Shown here piece after piece: positions 1 to 10,524 of a DNA stretch of 64,000 bases (within the stretch, counting starts at the first letter, position 1; each line of letters starts with the position of its first letter). Position numbers and translations under genes: made by a program. Source of the DNA: Cynocephalus volans (Eukaryota > Chordata > Mammalia > Dermoptera > Cynocephalidae); assembly GCF_027409185.1 (NCBI RefSeq), contig NC_084466.1, positions 77,606,501-77,670,500 of the forward strand, in the 5' to 3' direction. The notes under the pieces were generated by a model, which saw only the letters and a list, made by a program, of their open reading frames with translations, had not been told where the DNA came from and ran no database searches.

Positions 1-90
1 CTCTCATTAGGCCCCACCTCCAAACACTGTTGTATTGGGAATCAAGTTTCTAACACATGAACTTTGAAGAACACATTCAAACTACAATAG
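1..90 (-). repeat. MaLR-type LTR fragment (cut by window edge)
   Basis: The sequence reads as the end of a reverse-oriented MaLR (MLT1/MST-like) LTR: a GCCCCACCTCCAA block, an ATGAACTTTG block, then a terminal ACATTCAAACTACAATAG. The same order of blocks recurs in other copies in this window (for example 50640-50740). The rest of the element lies outside the window. The exact subfamily is not determined. Confidence 0.6.
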
Positions 91-109
91 GTGATGGCTA
101 AGACATGCA

Positions 110-262
110 AGTTTCTTTTTAAAATAATAAAAATGTTCTAAAATTGATTAAGGTGATGAATGCACAACTCTGTGAATATACTAAACCACTGAGCTGTGTA
201 CACTTTCAATTAGTGAATTGTACGGTATGTGAATTATATCTAAACAAAACTGTTTTTTAAAA
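110..262 (+). repeat. Old L1 3' end
   Basis: The segment has the classic 3' UTR wording of ancient mammalian L1: a GTGATGAATGCACAACTCTG block, then GTGAATATAC, then GTATGTGAATTATATCT followed by an A-rich tail. A second copy of the same 3' end lies at 25915-26140. It is a 5'-truncated fossil with no coding content. Confidence 0.7.
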
Positions 263-1065
263 ACCAGTGCAATAATTGCTATAATAAAAGTATACACCCA
301 AGCAGGTAAAGATTCCAAGAGTCTAGAAGTATGTGTAAGAAAAACTCCCTGAAAAATCAGATAAGTTAAATCTTTAAGAAGATGCACAGTCTGGAAGTCT
401 ACCAACAGAACAAACCCAGGCAGATTTGAGATAAAATTAAAAGTATGTACAAAGGCACAGAAGTGCAAGGGAACATGACAGTCTTCAACAGATTCATATA
501 GCCAGAACTCAAAAATTCTATGGAGAAGTAACCAAAGATTGTGCTAGAGAGGGTAGCAGAGGCAGATTTGTCAAGAACCTTGAATGCTCAATTTTATTTT
601 TTCTTGCAGGCAATGGGAAGTCAAAAAGAAATCTTAACCAAGAAAGTAAAATGTCTTTTACAGAAACTGTTTCGACAGTTCCTGGAAGATGGTGTAGAAG
701 ACACTAAGACTGGAGTTGGGAGACTAGTTAGGAGGCTACTAAACTAATTTAAGAAAAAAGTGAAAAGCAACTGGACTAAACCAAAAGCAATAAGCATAAA
801 GGAGAAGAAAAGGGTTTGAGATAATAGAAAAGAAAATTTAAAGACTAATGGGAGAGATAAGAAAAATCAACTAATGAATGAAAACCAGGAGTGAGTTCAA
901 ACTTCAGCTGCTGATTTCAAAGTAACTAATAGAGAATGGAGGCCATCAAAATGAATGACATCACACAGGAAAATCTTAGAAAGGAGATGAAAAAACAAAA
1001 ATGACAAAATACTGTGGGACAGTTTTTCTCCAAACTGAAATATCCCTACATAATCATTTCACATT
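263..1065. other. AT-rich sequence, nothing recognised
   Basis: No conserved exon, RNA gene or confident repeat boundary was seen here. Short open frames are present but lack splice sites, codon bias or family similarity. Confidence 0.5.
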
Positions 1066-1079
1066 AGTAAAATCCAATG

Positions 1080-1181
1080 GGGCTGGCCTGCTAGCTCAGT
1101 TGGCTAGAGTTCAGCCTTCTAACACCACGGTCACAGGTTTAGATCCCTGTACCAACCAGCCACAAAAAAGAAAAAAAAATG
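1080..1181 (+). repeat. CYN-type tRNA-Ile SINE, monomer
   Basis: This is a tRNA-derived SINE body with a box A-like TAGCTCAGTTGG and a box B-like GGTTTAGATCC, ending in CAACCAGCC and an A-rich tail. It is flanked by an 11-bp TSD, AGTAAAATCCA, at 1066-1076 and 1182-1192. It belongs to the older monomeric subfamily. Confidence 0.93.
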
Positions 1182-1375
1182 AGTAAAATCCATAATTATT
1201 ATATTAGGAAACTTAACCTAAAGGTTAATACTACTTAATGAAAAAATTAGATGGCTCTAAAAAGGAAAGGGTGATAATTTCAGCCTTATTTAAATTTTTC
1301 AATAAGAAAGGTTTTAAAAGACTTGGATTAAAGGCAGCATGGTATAATAATAAAAGCAGGAAGAATAACAACATA

Positions 1376-1590
1376 TTGAACACCTAGCCTGTGTTCACAG
1401 TTCTAAAAACTTATCATGTATTAATTTGTTTCATCCTCACAATTCGTTTCATCCTCACCAAGACTCCTCTTTCCTAGAGAGTGAGTCACAAAAAGGTTAA
1501 ATAATTTGCCCAAGGCTAAATAACCTAGTAAGGGACTCAAACACAGTAAAGCTCCAGAGCCCACATTTTTAACCACTGTATTGGCTCTCA
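1376..1590 (+). repeat. MIR SINE
   Basis: A core-SINE order is visible: TTGAACACCTAGCCTGTGT, a TTTCATCCTCAC block, TTGCCCAAGG, and a 3' AACCACTGTATTGGCTCT. The TTTCATCCTCAC block is present twice in tandem (about 1430-1460), a small local duplication. Confidence 0.75.
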
Positions 1591-1617
1591 AAGGAAAGAA
1601 TTAGATTTTTAAAGCAA

Positions 1618-1649
1618 AAAAACAAAAACAAAAACAAAAACAAAAAAAC
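1618..1649. repeat. (CAAAAA)n simple repeat
   Basis: A run of CAAAAA units immediately follows the MIR copy. Confidence 0.9.
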
Positions 1650-1689
1650 TTGATTCAAATGTTGGGTCTACCACCAATCTTGGCATATT

Positions 1690-1805
1690 GGTAGCTTAAG
1701 CAACTCTGTCTGCCTCCTTGACTGTAAGAAGATAATGACAGTATTACAGGACCATTACGAGGATTTAGTCATGAATATAAAACACCTGAGTAATTATTAT
1801 TATTA
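1690..1805 (-). repeat. MIR SINE fragment
   Basis: The segment is a degraded reverse-oriented MIR: a CTCCTTGACTGTAAG block, GATAATGACAGTATTACAGG, GAGGATTTAGTC, and a terminal ATTATTATTATTAC stretch. Confidence 0.6.
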
Positions 1806-1809
1806 CTGA

Positions 1810-2640
1810 GTTATAACCACACTCATTTATTGAACACTTATTGGCATACATCAAGACACTATACCATAAGCACTCTACATGGGTTTATCTAACCCTAAAA
1901 ATCATCTTTCAAGTATCATTACTCTCCTAACCATTTTTACAGGTTAGCATTCAGAAAGATGAAGAGACTTGTGCAAGGTCACGTTGTGTGATAGAATGAT
2001 TATAAAAATGGCCCCAATTACTCATCCCTCCTTATATCCATACCCCTTGCAATTTGGCAATGCAGCTTCCTTCTTGAAGATGCAGAGCTCATTTCCCCAC
2101 ATCTTGAATTGTCTGGCCTTGAGACTTACCTTGCCCAACAGGAAGTGACAGTGTGCCAGTTCCAAGCACAGACCTCTCAAGAGATCTTGCACATTTCTAC
2201 TCCCTCTCCTGGAATCCTGCCACCACCATGTGAATAAAGCCCAGGCTAGTCTGATGAATGATGAGATACATGTGCCTCAGTTATCCTCCATCTTCAGGCA
2301 GAGAACCAGCCAACCACCAGAAATGGGAGAAGACACCCTTGACCAGCCAGCCCCCAGCCAACCTACCAGGTGACCACAGATATATGAGCAATCCTAGATG
2401 AAGTCAGCCCAGCTAAAATTATCCAAATCTAGTCCAGATGATCAGATGATCAGAATCTCAGATTCATAAGCAATAATACATACACATTGTTTTAAGCCAC
2501 TGAATTATTGGGGGGGGGGGGTTGCAGAGAAATAGCTAATGGAACACATGGTTAGTGGAAGAAGTGGGGTTTAAAGACAGGCAGTCTGACTCCAAGCTCA
2601 CCTGCCTAACCACTACATTATATAACCCAGTTTCAGAGTA
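1810..2640 (+). repeat. MIR SINE split by an LTR insertion
   Basis: The 5' part (1810-1997) carries ATTTATTGAACACTTATTGG, then TTTTTACAGGTTAG and AAGGTCACG. The 3' part (about 2553-2640) carries AGGCAGTCTGACTCCAAG and AACCACTACATTATA. The order and orientation fit one MIR interrupted by the MaLR LTR at about 1998-2552. Confidence 0.7.
1998..2552 (+). repeat. MaLR (MLT1-like) LTR inside a MIR
   Basis: The element starts TGTGATAGAATGATTATAAA and ends with GTTTTAAGCCACTGAATTATTGG, a G-run, then AATAGCTAATGGAACA. This is the typical 3' end of a MaLR-class LTR, with an AATAAA-like AATAATACA upstream. The boundaries are accurate to a few bases, because the TSD is too degraded to call. Confidence 0.65.
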
Positions 2641-2649
2641 GATGTGACA

Positions 2650-3790
2650 TACAATTCTACTGTGGTATTTTCCTTTCTGAAAAGAAAGTTATTTATCCTC
2701 ACCATTTTATGTTATTTAAAATTAATATATAAAAGTTCAAAATAGTATTGTTTCCTCCTTTAGGCAAATAAACAAAAAAAATCCAAAGTGTGTTATCAGA
2801 CCTAGAATTAGAACTCAATTGCTAACAGCCACCTGTCCATTAATTTATTATGTACTTTCCTGGATATATTTACACTTCTTTTAATGTAAGTTAAGCATTT
2901 ATGTACTGAGTACTCTTATTAATTCACCAAGTATTGTAAAATGTACCTACATTAATTTATACTAACTCATTTTCACTCTTAACTGATGACATTGCTTCCT
3001 AATTCACTAATATATAACATACTGCATCATCTACCAGCCTACAGGTATCTATGCTCATATACTGTGCCATCTCTTCCTGTTAAAAGAAATTGTCAGTGCT
3101 TCTAAATAAAGCCAACCCTTGCACTAAAGAAAACCCTTTCCTACTCACAGACATTGCTACAGCAATTCTATCATCTCTCTCCAGCCTTCATCAATTTTTC
3201 CCTCTACAAGATTATTCCCATCAGCATATAAATATATTCTTATTTCTTTCATCTTTTTTTTTTCTTTTTGCTTCCCATTCCCACAATTTTAGACTCTGCT
3301 AATCTAGAGATCTTAATTCCCAAGGGAGGTCTATTTCCACCAAGGGATACACAATAGTTCCATTAAACTGGAAGTTGAGACTGCCACCCAGTCACTTTGG
3401 ACTCTCCATGCCAATGAATCAACCAACAAAGAAGAAGGTTACAGAAGTGACTAGGGTGACTGATCTTACAATCAAGGGAAAACTGGGTTGCTACTATTCA
3501 AGGGGGCTAAGAAAAAGTATGTCTGGAATGCAAGAGTTCCTCTGGGACACCACATAATATTTCTATGTAGTGATTAAAGTCAGTGGAAACAATCCAGGCA
3601 GGACTGCTAATGGCCCAGAATGAAAGCTTAGGTCATCCCACCAGGCAGGAAACCACCACCAGCTGAGGTGCTTGCCAAGGACAGAGAGAATGGAGAATGA
3701 CAGTGAAAGAAAGTAATTATAGATAACAACTACAACCACATAACTAGCTGCAGAAATAAGAACTCTGAATATTTTCCCTCATTTTGATAT
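2650..3790. other. Unassigned sequence
   Basis: No exon or repeat could be assigned with confidence. A pyrimidine-rich tract lies at 3240-3275. Confidence 0.5.
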
Positions 3791-3954
3791 TAAAAATATG
3801 TGAACATATTAACCAATTTACTTTTTTATCTCTCTTTCTACAACCATCTAATAGTAGCTGAACTCATATCTCAGTATTTAAATTACAATATATTAAGCGT
3901 AAAATGTGATGTAAGTAAAAGGGAAACTAATCCAACAATGGATAAAGGGACTTT

Positions 3955-4115
3955 GTATCCTCTTTTAAGGAAAAGGTTTGCGTGTTGTTTGAACAAAGGA
4001 TCGTTGCGCTACGCGCAGCAAAAGAATAATTTTGCAACTGCCTTTATTTGCAAGTTAAATATGATTAAAAGAGGCATACACAGATGCCATGGTGACAAGC
4101 GGTGAATCGTGATGG
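3955..4115. other. CpG-bearing non-repeat segment in AT-rich DNA
   Basis: In otherwise CpG-poor DNA, the stretch around 3978-4020 holds several CpGs (GCGTG, TCGTTGCGC, TACGCGC), and 4100-4110 has more. No SINE, L1 or LTR signature covers it. Both strands are partly open but no family is recognised. It could be a conserved non-coding element or an eroded transposon. Confidence 0.3.
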
Positions 4116-4182
4116 CACTGTATTGGATCAACTTACCTAGGCTGCAACCACACTTCTCCAAAATTCCATTCCCTGCATTCAC

Positions 4183-4680
4183 ATGTTAGGGTTGGCCTCA
4201 AAAGACGTTCCCATGAGATTCAGAAAACAAAAAGTGAATCAGCAGCCATGTTTATGTTCAGACGGTCAACATAAGGTCAGGCACTGTCACAGTTCTCACA
4301 TGTATCATAGATCTTTTGGCTCACCTTCATTGGCATGGGATAGCAACTGGGCCCACAGCTCCTCCAGCTCCTGTCAGATCTCCTTCTTTGACTTCTCCAA
4401 ATAATCCTGGGACAGGATTGTGTGCAGCTCCATGGTAAACCGTGCCATGCCTACCCATATCATCAAAGTTACAGGTTTGGAAGCCAAGAGAAAGCAATGC
4501 AGGTTCAAGTTTGGGCTCATACATCAGTTCATTTCCATGACTTCCAATTTTTCTTTGTAGACTCCTGTTTAACCACGTGCTCCCCCACTTCATGTTTATC
4601 TTCCCTTCCCGACTGCTTAGCCCTATTTACTTTAAGCCTAGCACTAAACTTAGAGGTGTCTGACCAGTTCTAACAATTGT
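4183..4680 (-). other. Possible ancient processed pseudogene, unidentified
   Basis: The minus strand can be read in overlapping frames with a protein-like look, for example LEKSKKEI followed after one stop by QELEELWAQLLSHANEG. Stops and frame changes are frequent. The parent gene was not recognised, and no A-tail or TSD was seen. Chance is not excluded. Confidence 0.2.
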
Positions 4681-5001
4681 TAAAAATCAATCACTACAAT
4701 CAATCCCCACGGGCTCATAATAATTTTCATTCTCTGATCAAACCCTAACTGACACAGGTGGAAATTTAATTTAGGGTAGACTACTGTAGAAACGGCTGAA
4801 TATGTCCACCTGTCTCTTCTCTACCTCATATCACTCCAACTAAAAAGAAAAAGTCAATATTGCACATATTGTGGTTATCATGTACCTCGCCTTCCATCTG
4901 TCAGCAAAAAATACTTAAGTATTTAATTGAAAAACATTAAGTTCTAAATGCATTTACTTCCTAAAGGAGCAAGTTCAAATTTTAAAATCTACCTTATTCC
5001 G

Positions 5002-5074
5002 AACAGTTACACTTAAGCATCCCTGGTGGTCTAGTGGTTAGGATTCAGCGCTCTCTCCCAAACAGTTACACTTA
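5002..5074 (+). pseudogene. Tailless tRNA-Glu (5' half) retropseudogene with TSD
   Basis: Positions 5020-5055 match the 5' half of tRNA-Glu (TCCCTGGTGGTCTAGTGG, then TTAGGATTCAGCGCTCTC) with a single G-to-A difference from the form I know. The match stops in the anticodon loop; the anticodon-3' half is missing and there is no A-tail. The fragment is bracketed by 14-bp direct repeats AACAGTTACACTTA at 5002-5015 and 5061-5074. This is the structure of the tailless retropseudogenes described in mammals. It cannot be a functional tRNA, because the T arm and 3' acceptor strand are absent. Confidence 0.88.
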
Positions 5075-5079
5075 CATTA

Positions 5080-5810
5080 AAACATCAAAATGGCCACTAT
5101 CCAAAATCAAGAGGACAATTAAAAATCAATACACCTTAATAAATGCATGCAGACTACACTAATGTTACCCTCAGATTTTTTAGAAGCACAAAACAATAAA
5201 TCCTTTAGAAGATGTGCCATTTCTGAAACCAAATCATCTAGTTCCCTCTTAAACATATTTTTTAAAAACTCTGTTTAGCTGAAGTAATAGCCATAAACAA
5301 ATTATTATAAAATGATCCAAAAGGGTCCTCTGGACTTAAGCCTGTCCTAGCTAACCATTTAAAGACAGATGTACAAAGGCCTATCTATTTTGAGACAGAA
5401 GCAGTTGAGACAAACATTTACATTTTAGTACTTTTTCCTCAGAGTAGAAATACCAAAAGAAGTCAAAGAGAGTTGAAAAATGACATTTGCATCCAATATT
5501 ACCTGGTACCATGTGTCCCACTAACACAACAGAAGAGGAAAAGAGTTAACAGTAGAAATATGGTTGTCCCTTTCAACAGGCTTCATACATATTCCTTAGC
5601 TCCTGGTTTTCCACTAAATAATTACTTATTCAGATCAAGTGTATGTAACTGAAGCAATAGTGCATTTCCATCTGATTCTAAAAACATGTACCCATAAAAT
5701 AAGGTGTATGTTAAGTCAGCAACTGTGTTGAAGGCCCAGTTTAAAATGAATGAAAATAAGTCTGTGAACAGCTCTGATAACGGTGGAGTAGCACTCATCC
5801 AACTTGTTAT
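5080..5810. other. Unassigned AT-rich sequence
   Basis: No coding, RNA or clear repeat features were identified between the tRNA-Glu insertion and the next SINE. Confidence 0.5.
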
Positions 5811-5823
5811 ACTAATCCTTCCA

Positions 5824-5929
5824 TGGCTGTCCAGTCAGCTCATTCAGTTAGAGCATGGTGCTGGTAACACCAAGGCCAAGGGTTCAGATCCCTTTACCAG
5901 TTGCCAAAAAAAAAAAAAAAAAAAAGGAA
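5824..5929 (+). repeat. CYN-type SINE, monomer
   Basis: The body has CAGCTCATTCAGTTAGAGCA, the box B-like GGTTCAGATCC, and a 20-base A-tail. A 13-bp TSD, ACTAATCCTTCCA, lies at 5811-5823 and 5930-5942. Confidence 0.93.
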
Positions 5930-5992
5930 ACTAATCCTTCCACAGATGATAATTATAAACTCTGGAAAAAATACTTTAAGAATAATTTGAAG

Positions 5993-6153
5993 GGGCTGAG
6001 CCCGTGGCGCACTCGGTAGCGTGCTGCGCTAGCAGCGTGGCGACGCTCCCGCCGCGGGTTCGGATCCTATATAAGAATGACCGGTGCACTCCCTGGCTGA
6101 GCGCAGGTCACGAAAAAAACAAACAAACAAACAAACAAACAAACAAAAAAAAA
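5993..6153 (+). repeat. CYN SINE, short-dimer (GAGCCC) subtype
   Basis: The copy begins GGGCTGAGCCCGTGGCGC, has box B GGGTTCGGATCC and a TATATAAGAATGACCGGTGC join, then a truncated second unit and an (AAAC)n tail. The TSD AAGAATAATTTGAAG lies at 5978-5992 and in near-identical form at 6154-6168. It shares the GCTAGCAGCGTGG variant with the copy at 56661-56792, so the two belong to one sub-lineage. Confidence 0.95.
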
Positions 6154-6239
6154 AAGAATAATTTGAAGGCAGAGGAAAGCAACGAAGAGGGGGTAGAAAT
6201 TGGAAATATGACCATTGAAAGAAGAGAAGTACACTGACA

Positions 6240-8105
6240 GAAACTGAGATTTGTAAGGCTTTTCCCCTGAAGGCACTCCTAGGTTGCAGCAGGACAGGGC
6301 AGCTAGAACTCAAGCATAAGGCTGCAGTTTTACTGGAGTTCATGGCAACAAAGTGGCTGGAAATTCAGAGAGGACATTCAGGAAAAGCAAGAGCCATACA
6401 AGTGAGGTCTCAAAAACTAATATAAACTCCTTCAAATTCTTCGCTGATGTCTGAACTTCACACGCTTAGGGAAGATTCCAAGCAGCCCAGCAAAAAACAA
6501 CTGAAAGAACCCAGCAACATTTTCAGGTGCTGCTCACTGCAGAGGAGACATGAGCTTGGAGTTTAATCTGGCCAAGTGTGAGGGTTAGTAAACACCTCAG
6601 GCTTTCTACAGACCCACATTAAAGTAGAAGACCAAGCCTCTACAAATTCAAGACGATCATCAATAACTTAACTATATTCATCAGAGAAAAATAAACAAAA
6701 TTTAGGGATATGATGTATTACCCACAATGTCCATGCTATCATGAAAACTTTATAGACATGGAAAGCAGAAAAATGCAACCCATTATCAAGGAGGAAAAAA
6801 GCCAACAGAAAAAGACCGTTAGGTAATACAGATAAGAGAATTAACAAACAAGGACTTCAAAGCAGCTCTTATAAATACACTCAAAGACTTAAAGAAAAAC
6901 ATGGTCACAATGGGGAATAATCTCAAAAGATAAGCGGAAACTTTTTTTTAGTGAAATACTAGAACTGAAGGGTACATTATTTGAAAATGGGCTTAATGGC
7001 TTATTAGAAACAATATTAAACACAAATCAGTAGAAATTACTCAATCTGAGAAGCTGAGAAAAAAGATTTTAAAAAATTAACAGAGACTCACAGACCTATA
7101 GGACTTAAGCAGACTAACCTATGTGTAACTAGAATCTCAGGGGCGGAAAGGAGAAAGAGAAATGGGGTAGGAAAAGTATTTTTTTAAGTAATGGCTAAAA
7201 TGTCGTAAATTTGGGCCGAGCCCGTGGCGCACTCGGGAGAGTGCGGCACTGGGAGCGCGGCGACACTCCCGTCGCGGGTTCGGATCCTATATAGGACTGG
7301 CCGGTGCACTCACTGGCTGAGTGCCGGTCACGAAAAAGACAAAAAAATTTTTTAAAAATAAAAAATAAAAAATTTTAAAAAAAAATAAAATGTCCTAAAT
7401 TTTGTGAAAAATATCAACTTACAAATCAAATAAGGTTGGCAAATTCCAACAATACAAAAAAATTAAAACTACACATCAAACTCTTGAAAATTAGAGAAAC
7501 AACAGAGATCAGAAGAGAATAAAATGACATCTTTAAAACAATTAAAGAAAATGATCCAGAATTCTATATCGAGCAAAAATATCCTTGAAAAATAAGCACA
7601 AAATATAAACATATTCAAATAAATGAAAACTGAGAGACTATCACTAGACCTGTATGTTATACGACATTAAAGGAAATCCTTCAAGCTGAAGGGAAATAAC
7701 ATTAGACAAAAGTTAGCTCAAATGCACAAAGAAATAAAGAAAACCTAAAATAATAAGTATGCAGTTACATACAAAAGGCTATTTCTTTCCCTCTTAAACT
7801 CTTTAAAAGGCAACAAATTGTTTAAAGCAAAAACAGCATTATATTAAAGCAAAATATAATGCACAGATAGCACAAAAGTTAAATGTAATTATGCCTTGCA
7901 AGGTCCTTTTATTTTACATAAAGTGGCACAATGTTAATATTAAATAAGCTGTGAAAATCAATGATGAACACAATAATCACTAGAACAACCACTAAAAACA
8001 ATACAAAGTGGTACAGCTTAATAAGCCAGAGGATTTTATATGTAATATTAAAAGAGGACATTTCACAAAATTCAATGTCCATCCATAATTTAAAAATAAA
8101 AATCC
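6240..8105 (+). repeat. Old L1/HAL1-like 5' half (5' UTR and ORF1 remnant)
   Basis: Wording typical of old L1/HAL1 ORF1 is visible: AACAAGGACTTCAAAGCAGC, then CTCAAAGACTTAAAG, later GATCCAGAATTCTATATCGAGC, then AAGGAAATCCTTCAAGCTGAAGG. The frame is destroyed by indels. A CYN SINE interrupts it at 7213-7386. The upstream part to about 6240 is probably 5' UTR (inference from position). Confidence 0.6.
7213..7386 (+). repeat. CYN SINE, short-dimer subtype
   Basis: The copy starts GGGCCGAGCCCGTGGCGC, has box B GGGTTCGGATCC and the GACTGGCCGGTGC second-unit start, and a long A/T-rich tail. The TSD AAAATGTCGTAAATTT at 7197-7212 recurs with one change at 7387-7402. Confidence 0.95.
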
Positions 8106-8205
8106 CAGGTGCTGCACATTTGCTCAGTTGGTTAGAGCACGGTGCTAATACCAAGGTCCAGGATTCAATCCATGTACCAGCCAGCCACAAAAATAAATAA
8201 ATAAA
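8106..8205 (+). repeat. CYN-type SINE, monomer (degraded)
   Basis: The body TTGCTCAGTTGGTTAGAGCA and CCATGTACCAGCCAGCC are clear, followed by an (AAAT)n tail. The 5' end is worn and the TSD is not clear. Confidence 0.85.
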
Positions 8206-8218
8206 TGAAATGGAAAAA

Positions 8219-8365
8219 ATAAATGACAGCTGAGAGTATCACTACACCTGTACATTATGCAACATTAAAGGAAATTATTCAAGCTGAAGGGAAATGACAT
8301 TAGACAAAAGTTAGCTCAAATACATAAAGAAATAAAGAAAATCTAAAATAATAAGTATGCAGTTA
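8219..8365 (+). repeat. Second copy of an L1 ORF1 3' segment
   Basis: This block repeats 7620-7770: both contain TTAAAGGAAAT, TTCAAGCTGAAGGGAAAT, CATTAGACAAAAGTTAGCTC and AATAAGTATGCAGTTA, with scattered differences. It lies in the same orientation just after the SINE at 8106-8205. Confidence 0.75.
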
Positions 8366-8404
8366 TTCTCACCTTTCCTCTTTAACATTATAAGTATACT
8401 CACC

Positions 8405-8750
8405 TTTCCCTTTTAACATTATATTTTACTGAAGATCCTAGATGGAGCAGTAATGGTAAAAAATGAATAAAAGGCTTAAAGATGGGAAAGGAAGGAATAG
8501 AATCATCTTATTTACAGATGATATGATTTTTGTAAAGAAAATCCTAAGGAACCAACAAAAAGACTACTGGAACTAAATGAATTTAAACAAGATCAAAGGA
8601 TACAAGTACAATAAAAAACAAAGACTGTTGTTATTTATAAATACTAGCAGGAAAAATTGAAAAATGAATTTAGAAAATTTCATATGTAATAACATCAAAA
8701 AGCAAAATCCATAAAAATAAAATTAACTTGAAAGAGCTCTACAGAGAAAA
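8405..8750 (+). repeat. Old L1 ORF2 fragment (RT region)
   Basis: The segment contains TTATTTACAGATGATATGAT, the coding for the L1 reverse-transcriptase FxDDM-type motif, preceded by GATCCTAGATGGAGCAG and followed by typical old-L1 ORF2 text. Indels break the frame. Confidence 0.7.
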
Positions 8751-8869
8751 TGTTACTTTATTCTATATGTAGATATGTTATAGATGTTAACATATTAATT
8801 TAGCATTAACTACCAAATTATATAACTGACCTTGTATTAATATATGCAATAACACATTTTGGTTTTAAC

Positions 8870-8930
8870 TGTAGGAATCTCACATATATACATACGTGTA
8901 TATATTTTTATATATAAATGTTTGTATTAC
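8870..8930. repeat. AT/TATA-rich low-complexity repeat
   Basis: Alternating TATA/CATA sequence with ACATACGTGTATATA. Confidence 0.7.
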
Positions 8931-8969
8931 ATTTTACTAAAATAAAAAAGGAGAGTTACACAAATGTAT

Positions 8970-9375
8970 TAGTAACCGAATGCTGAGTAACAAACTACCC
9001 CAAAACTTAGCAGCTCAAAACATTTATTATCCCACAGTTTCTAAGGGTCAAGAATCCAGGAGCATGGGGTGGCCAGTTAGCTTACTTGGGAGAGTATGGT
9101 GCTGATAACACCAAGGTCAAGGGTTCAGATCCCCATACCAGCCAGCCACCAAACACACACACACACAAAAAGAATCCAGGAACAGCATAGCTGGTGGGTG
9201 TGGCTCAGTCTCTAAAAGGCTGCTGTCAAACTGTAGCTCAGCCTGCAGTCAACAAAAGACTGGAGGACCTGCTTCCAAGTTCACTCAAGGCTACTGGCAG
9301 AAGGCCTCAATTCTCTGCCATGTGTATATTAGGAGACAATACTCTGTGGGTCTCTCACATTTCTGCACATCTTTT
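8970..9375 (-). repeat. MaLR-like LTR fragment split by a SINE
   Basis: TAACAAACTACCCCAAAACTTAG, then CATTTATTATCCCACAGTTTCT, then after the SINE a TGTGGCTCAGTCTCT block and GGCCTCAATTCTCTGCCATG. This is the order of a common ancient mammalian LTR read backwards. Subfamily uncertain. Confidence 0.5.
9066..9169 (+). repeat. CYN-type SINE, monomer
   Basis: Body GGCCAGTTAGCTTACTTGGG, box B GGTTCAGATCC, CATACCAGCCAGCC, and a (CA)n/A tail. The flanks AAGAATCCAGGAGCA (from 9050) and AAGAATCCAGGAACA (from 9170) form the TSD. Confidence 0.93.
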
Positions 9376-9394
9376 TTTTTAATTATTTTCTATT

Positions 9395-9600
9395 TTTGGC
9401 CACAAGTCTTAATATATTTAAAAAGACTAAGATCACACAAAATATGTTCTCTGACCACTGTAACAAAAGGAAATTTAGAAAATTCACAAATGTGTGGAAA
9501 TTAAACAACACTCTCCTAAACAAACAATAGGTGAAAAGAAATATCACAGGGAAATTAGAGAGTACTTTCAGGTAAAAATCAAAGCCCAACATATCAAAAT
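9395..9600 (+). repeat. Old L1 ORF2 fragment (endonuclease region)
   Basis: The segment carries ATGTTCTCTGACCAC (the SDH motif region), AAATTTAGAAAATTCACAAA and GTGGAAATTAAACAACAC, the wording of old L1 ORF2 just after the endonuclease domain. Confidence 0.7.
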
Positions 9601-9689
9601 TTATTGGCTGTACGGCACATACAGGGCTTAGAAGAAAATTTACACTTGTAAACACCTACATTAAAATGCTACGTTCTTTCTTAAGGTAT

Positions 9690-10490
9690 TAATCTCTTTG
9701 TAAATTTCCTCCTTCATATCCTGGATTTTTTTCTTTTTCATTGTGTTGTCTGAGTCTTCCCCTATCTCAGTGAGTTTCCTTAAGATTGGTGCTCGGAATT
9801 CCTTTTCAGTCATTTCAAGGGTTTCCAGCTCTATAGCTCTGGTATTTGAGAATTACTGTATTCTTTTGGTGGTGTCATATTTTCTCAGGTTTTCATATTT
9901 CCAGTATTTCTACATTGATGTCTGGTCATCTGAGAGAGGAGGGGCTTCTTATATCACTCTGGAGTGGGCTTTAAGGAGAGAGACATCTTTTTCCAGTCTC
10001 CACTGGTGACTCTCCTTTTGTCGGTGCAGCTGAGTGTCTGGTGGGCCACCTACACAGTAGCTATAGCTATTGCTGTGGCGTCTGCCACTTCTGTGGCAGC
10101 CATGGCTGTGGCAGTGGATGTGGAGGGCATGCACAGAATAGTGCTTTTTGGTATACTCCTGAGTATGCTGCCCTCAGCTCCTGCCTAAGTACCCTGGGTA
10201 CGCTCTATTTCTTGTCTGCATCCAGGCATATTTCTCCACATCTTGTGACCAAAGCTCTAATTGTCTTATGTTCCAGACTTCTTTTCAAGGATGTCTATAT
10301 AGTAAACAGATTTGAAAGATAAAGTCTCCTCCAAAGCAAAGTGTTCTTACTGCCCATTAAAAAAACTCTCAGGTTCCCTAGGTTCAGGATTCCTCTCCTG
10401 TAATGCAACCCATTGCATGTGCAGATATTATTTGGCCCTCTTCATGTTACCCAGGTGTGAACTGGAGCTCAAGGTATTGGCAAAAAATGC
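9690..10490 (-). repeat. Antisense L1 5' end (5' UTR plus ORF1 start)
   Basis: Read on the minus strand, 9690-9860 encodes the start of an L1 ORF1. It is recognisably homologous to 13780-13950: both have CTTGAAATGACTG, AAGGAATT and AAGGAAACT blocks. The sequence to the right (9860 to about 10490) would be its 5' UTR. The element is 3'-truncated or rearranged and its right boundary is approximate. Confidence 0.6.
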
Positions 10491-10524
10491 TAAACACCTG
10501 GCTACTAACACTGCAAAGGCAATG

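Noticed and set aside
4327-4593. 88-codon minus-strand frame as a real gene
   Set aside because: The protein-like text switches frames, no splice sites or A-tail are seen and no family was recognised; kept only as a low-confidence possible pseudogene.
5017-5058. Functional tRNA-Glu gene
   Set aside because: Only the 5' half is present; T arm, anticodon-3' side and acceptor 3' strand are missing, and direct repeats show it is a retroinsertion.
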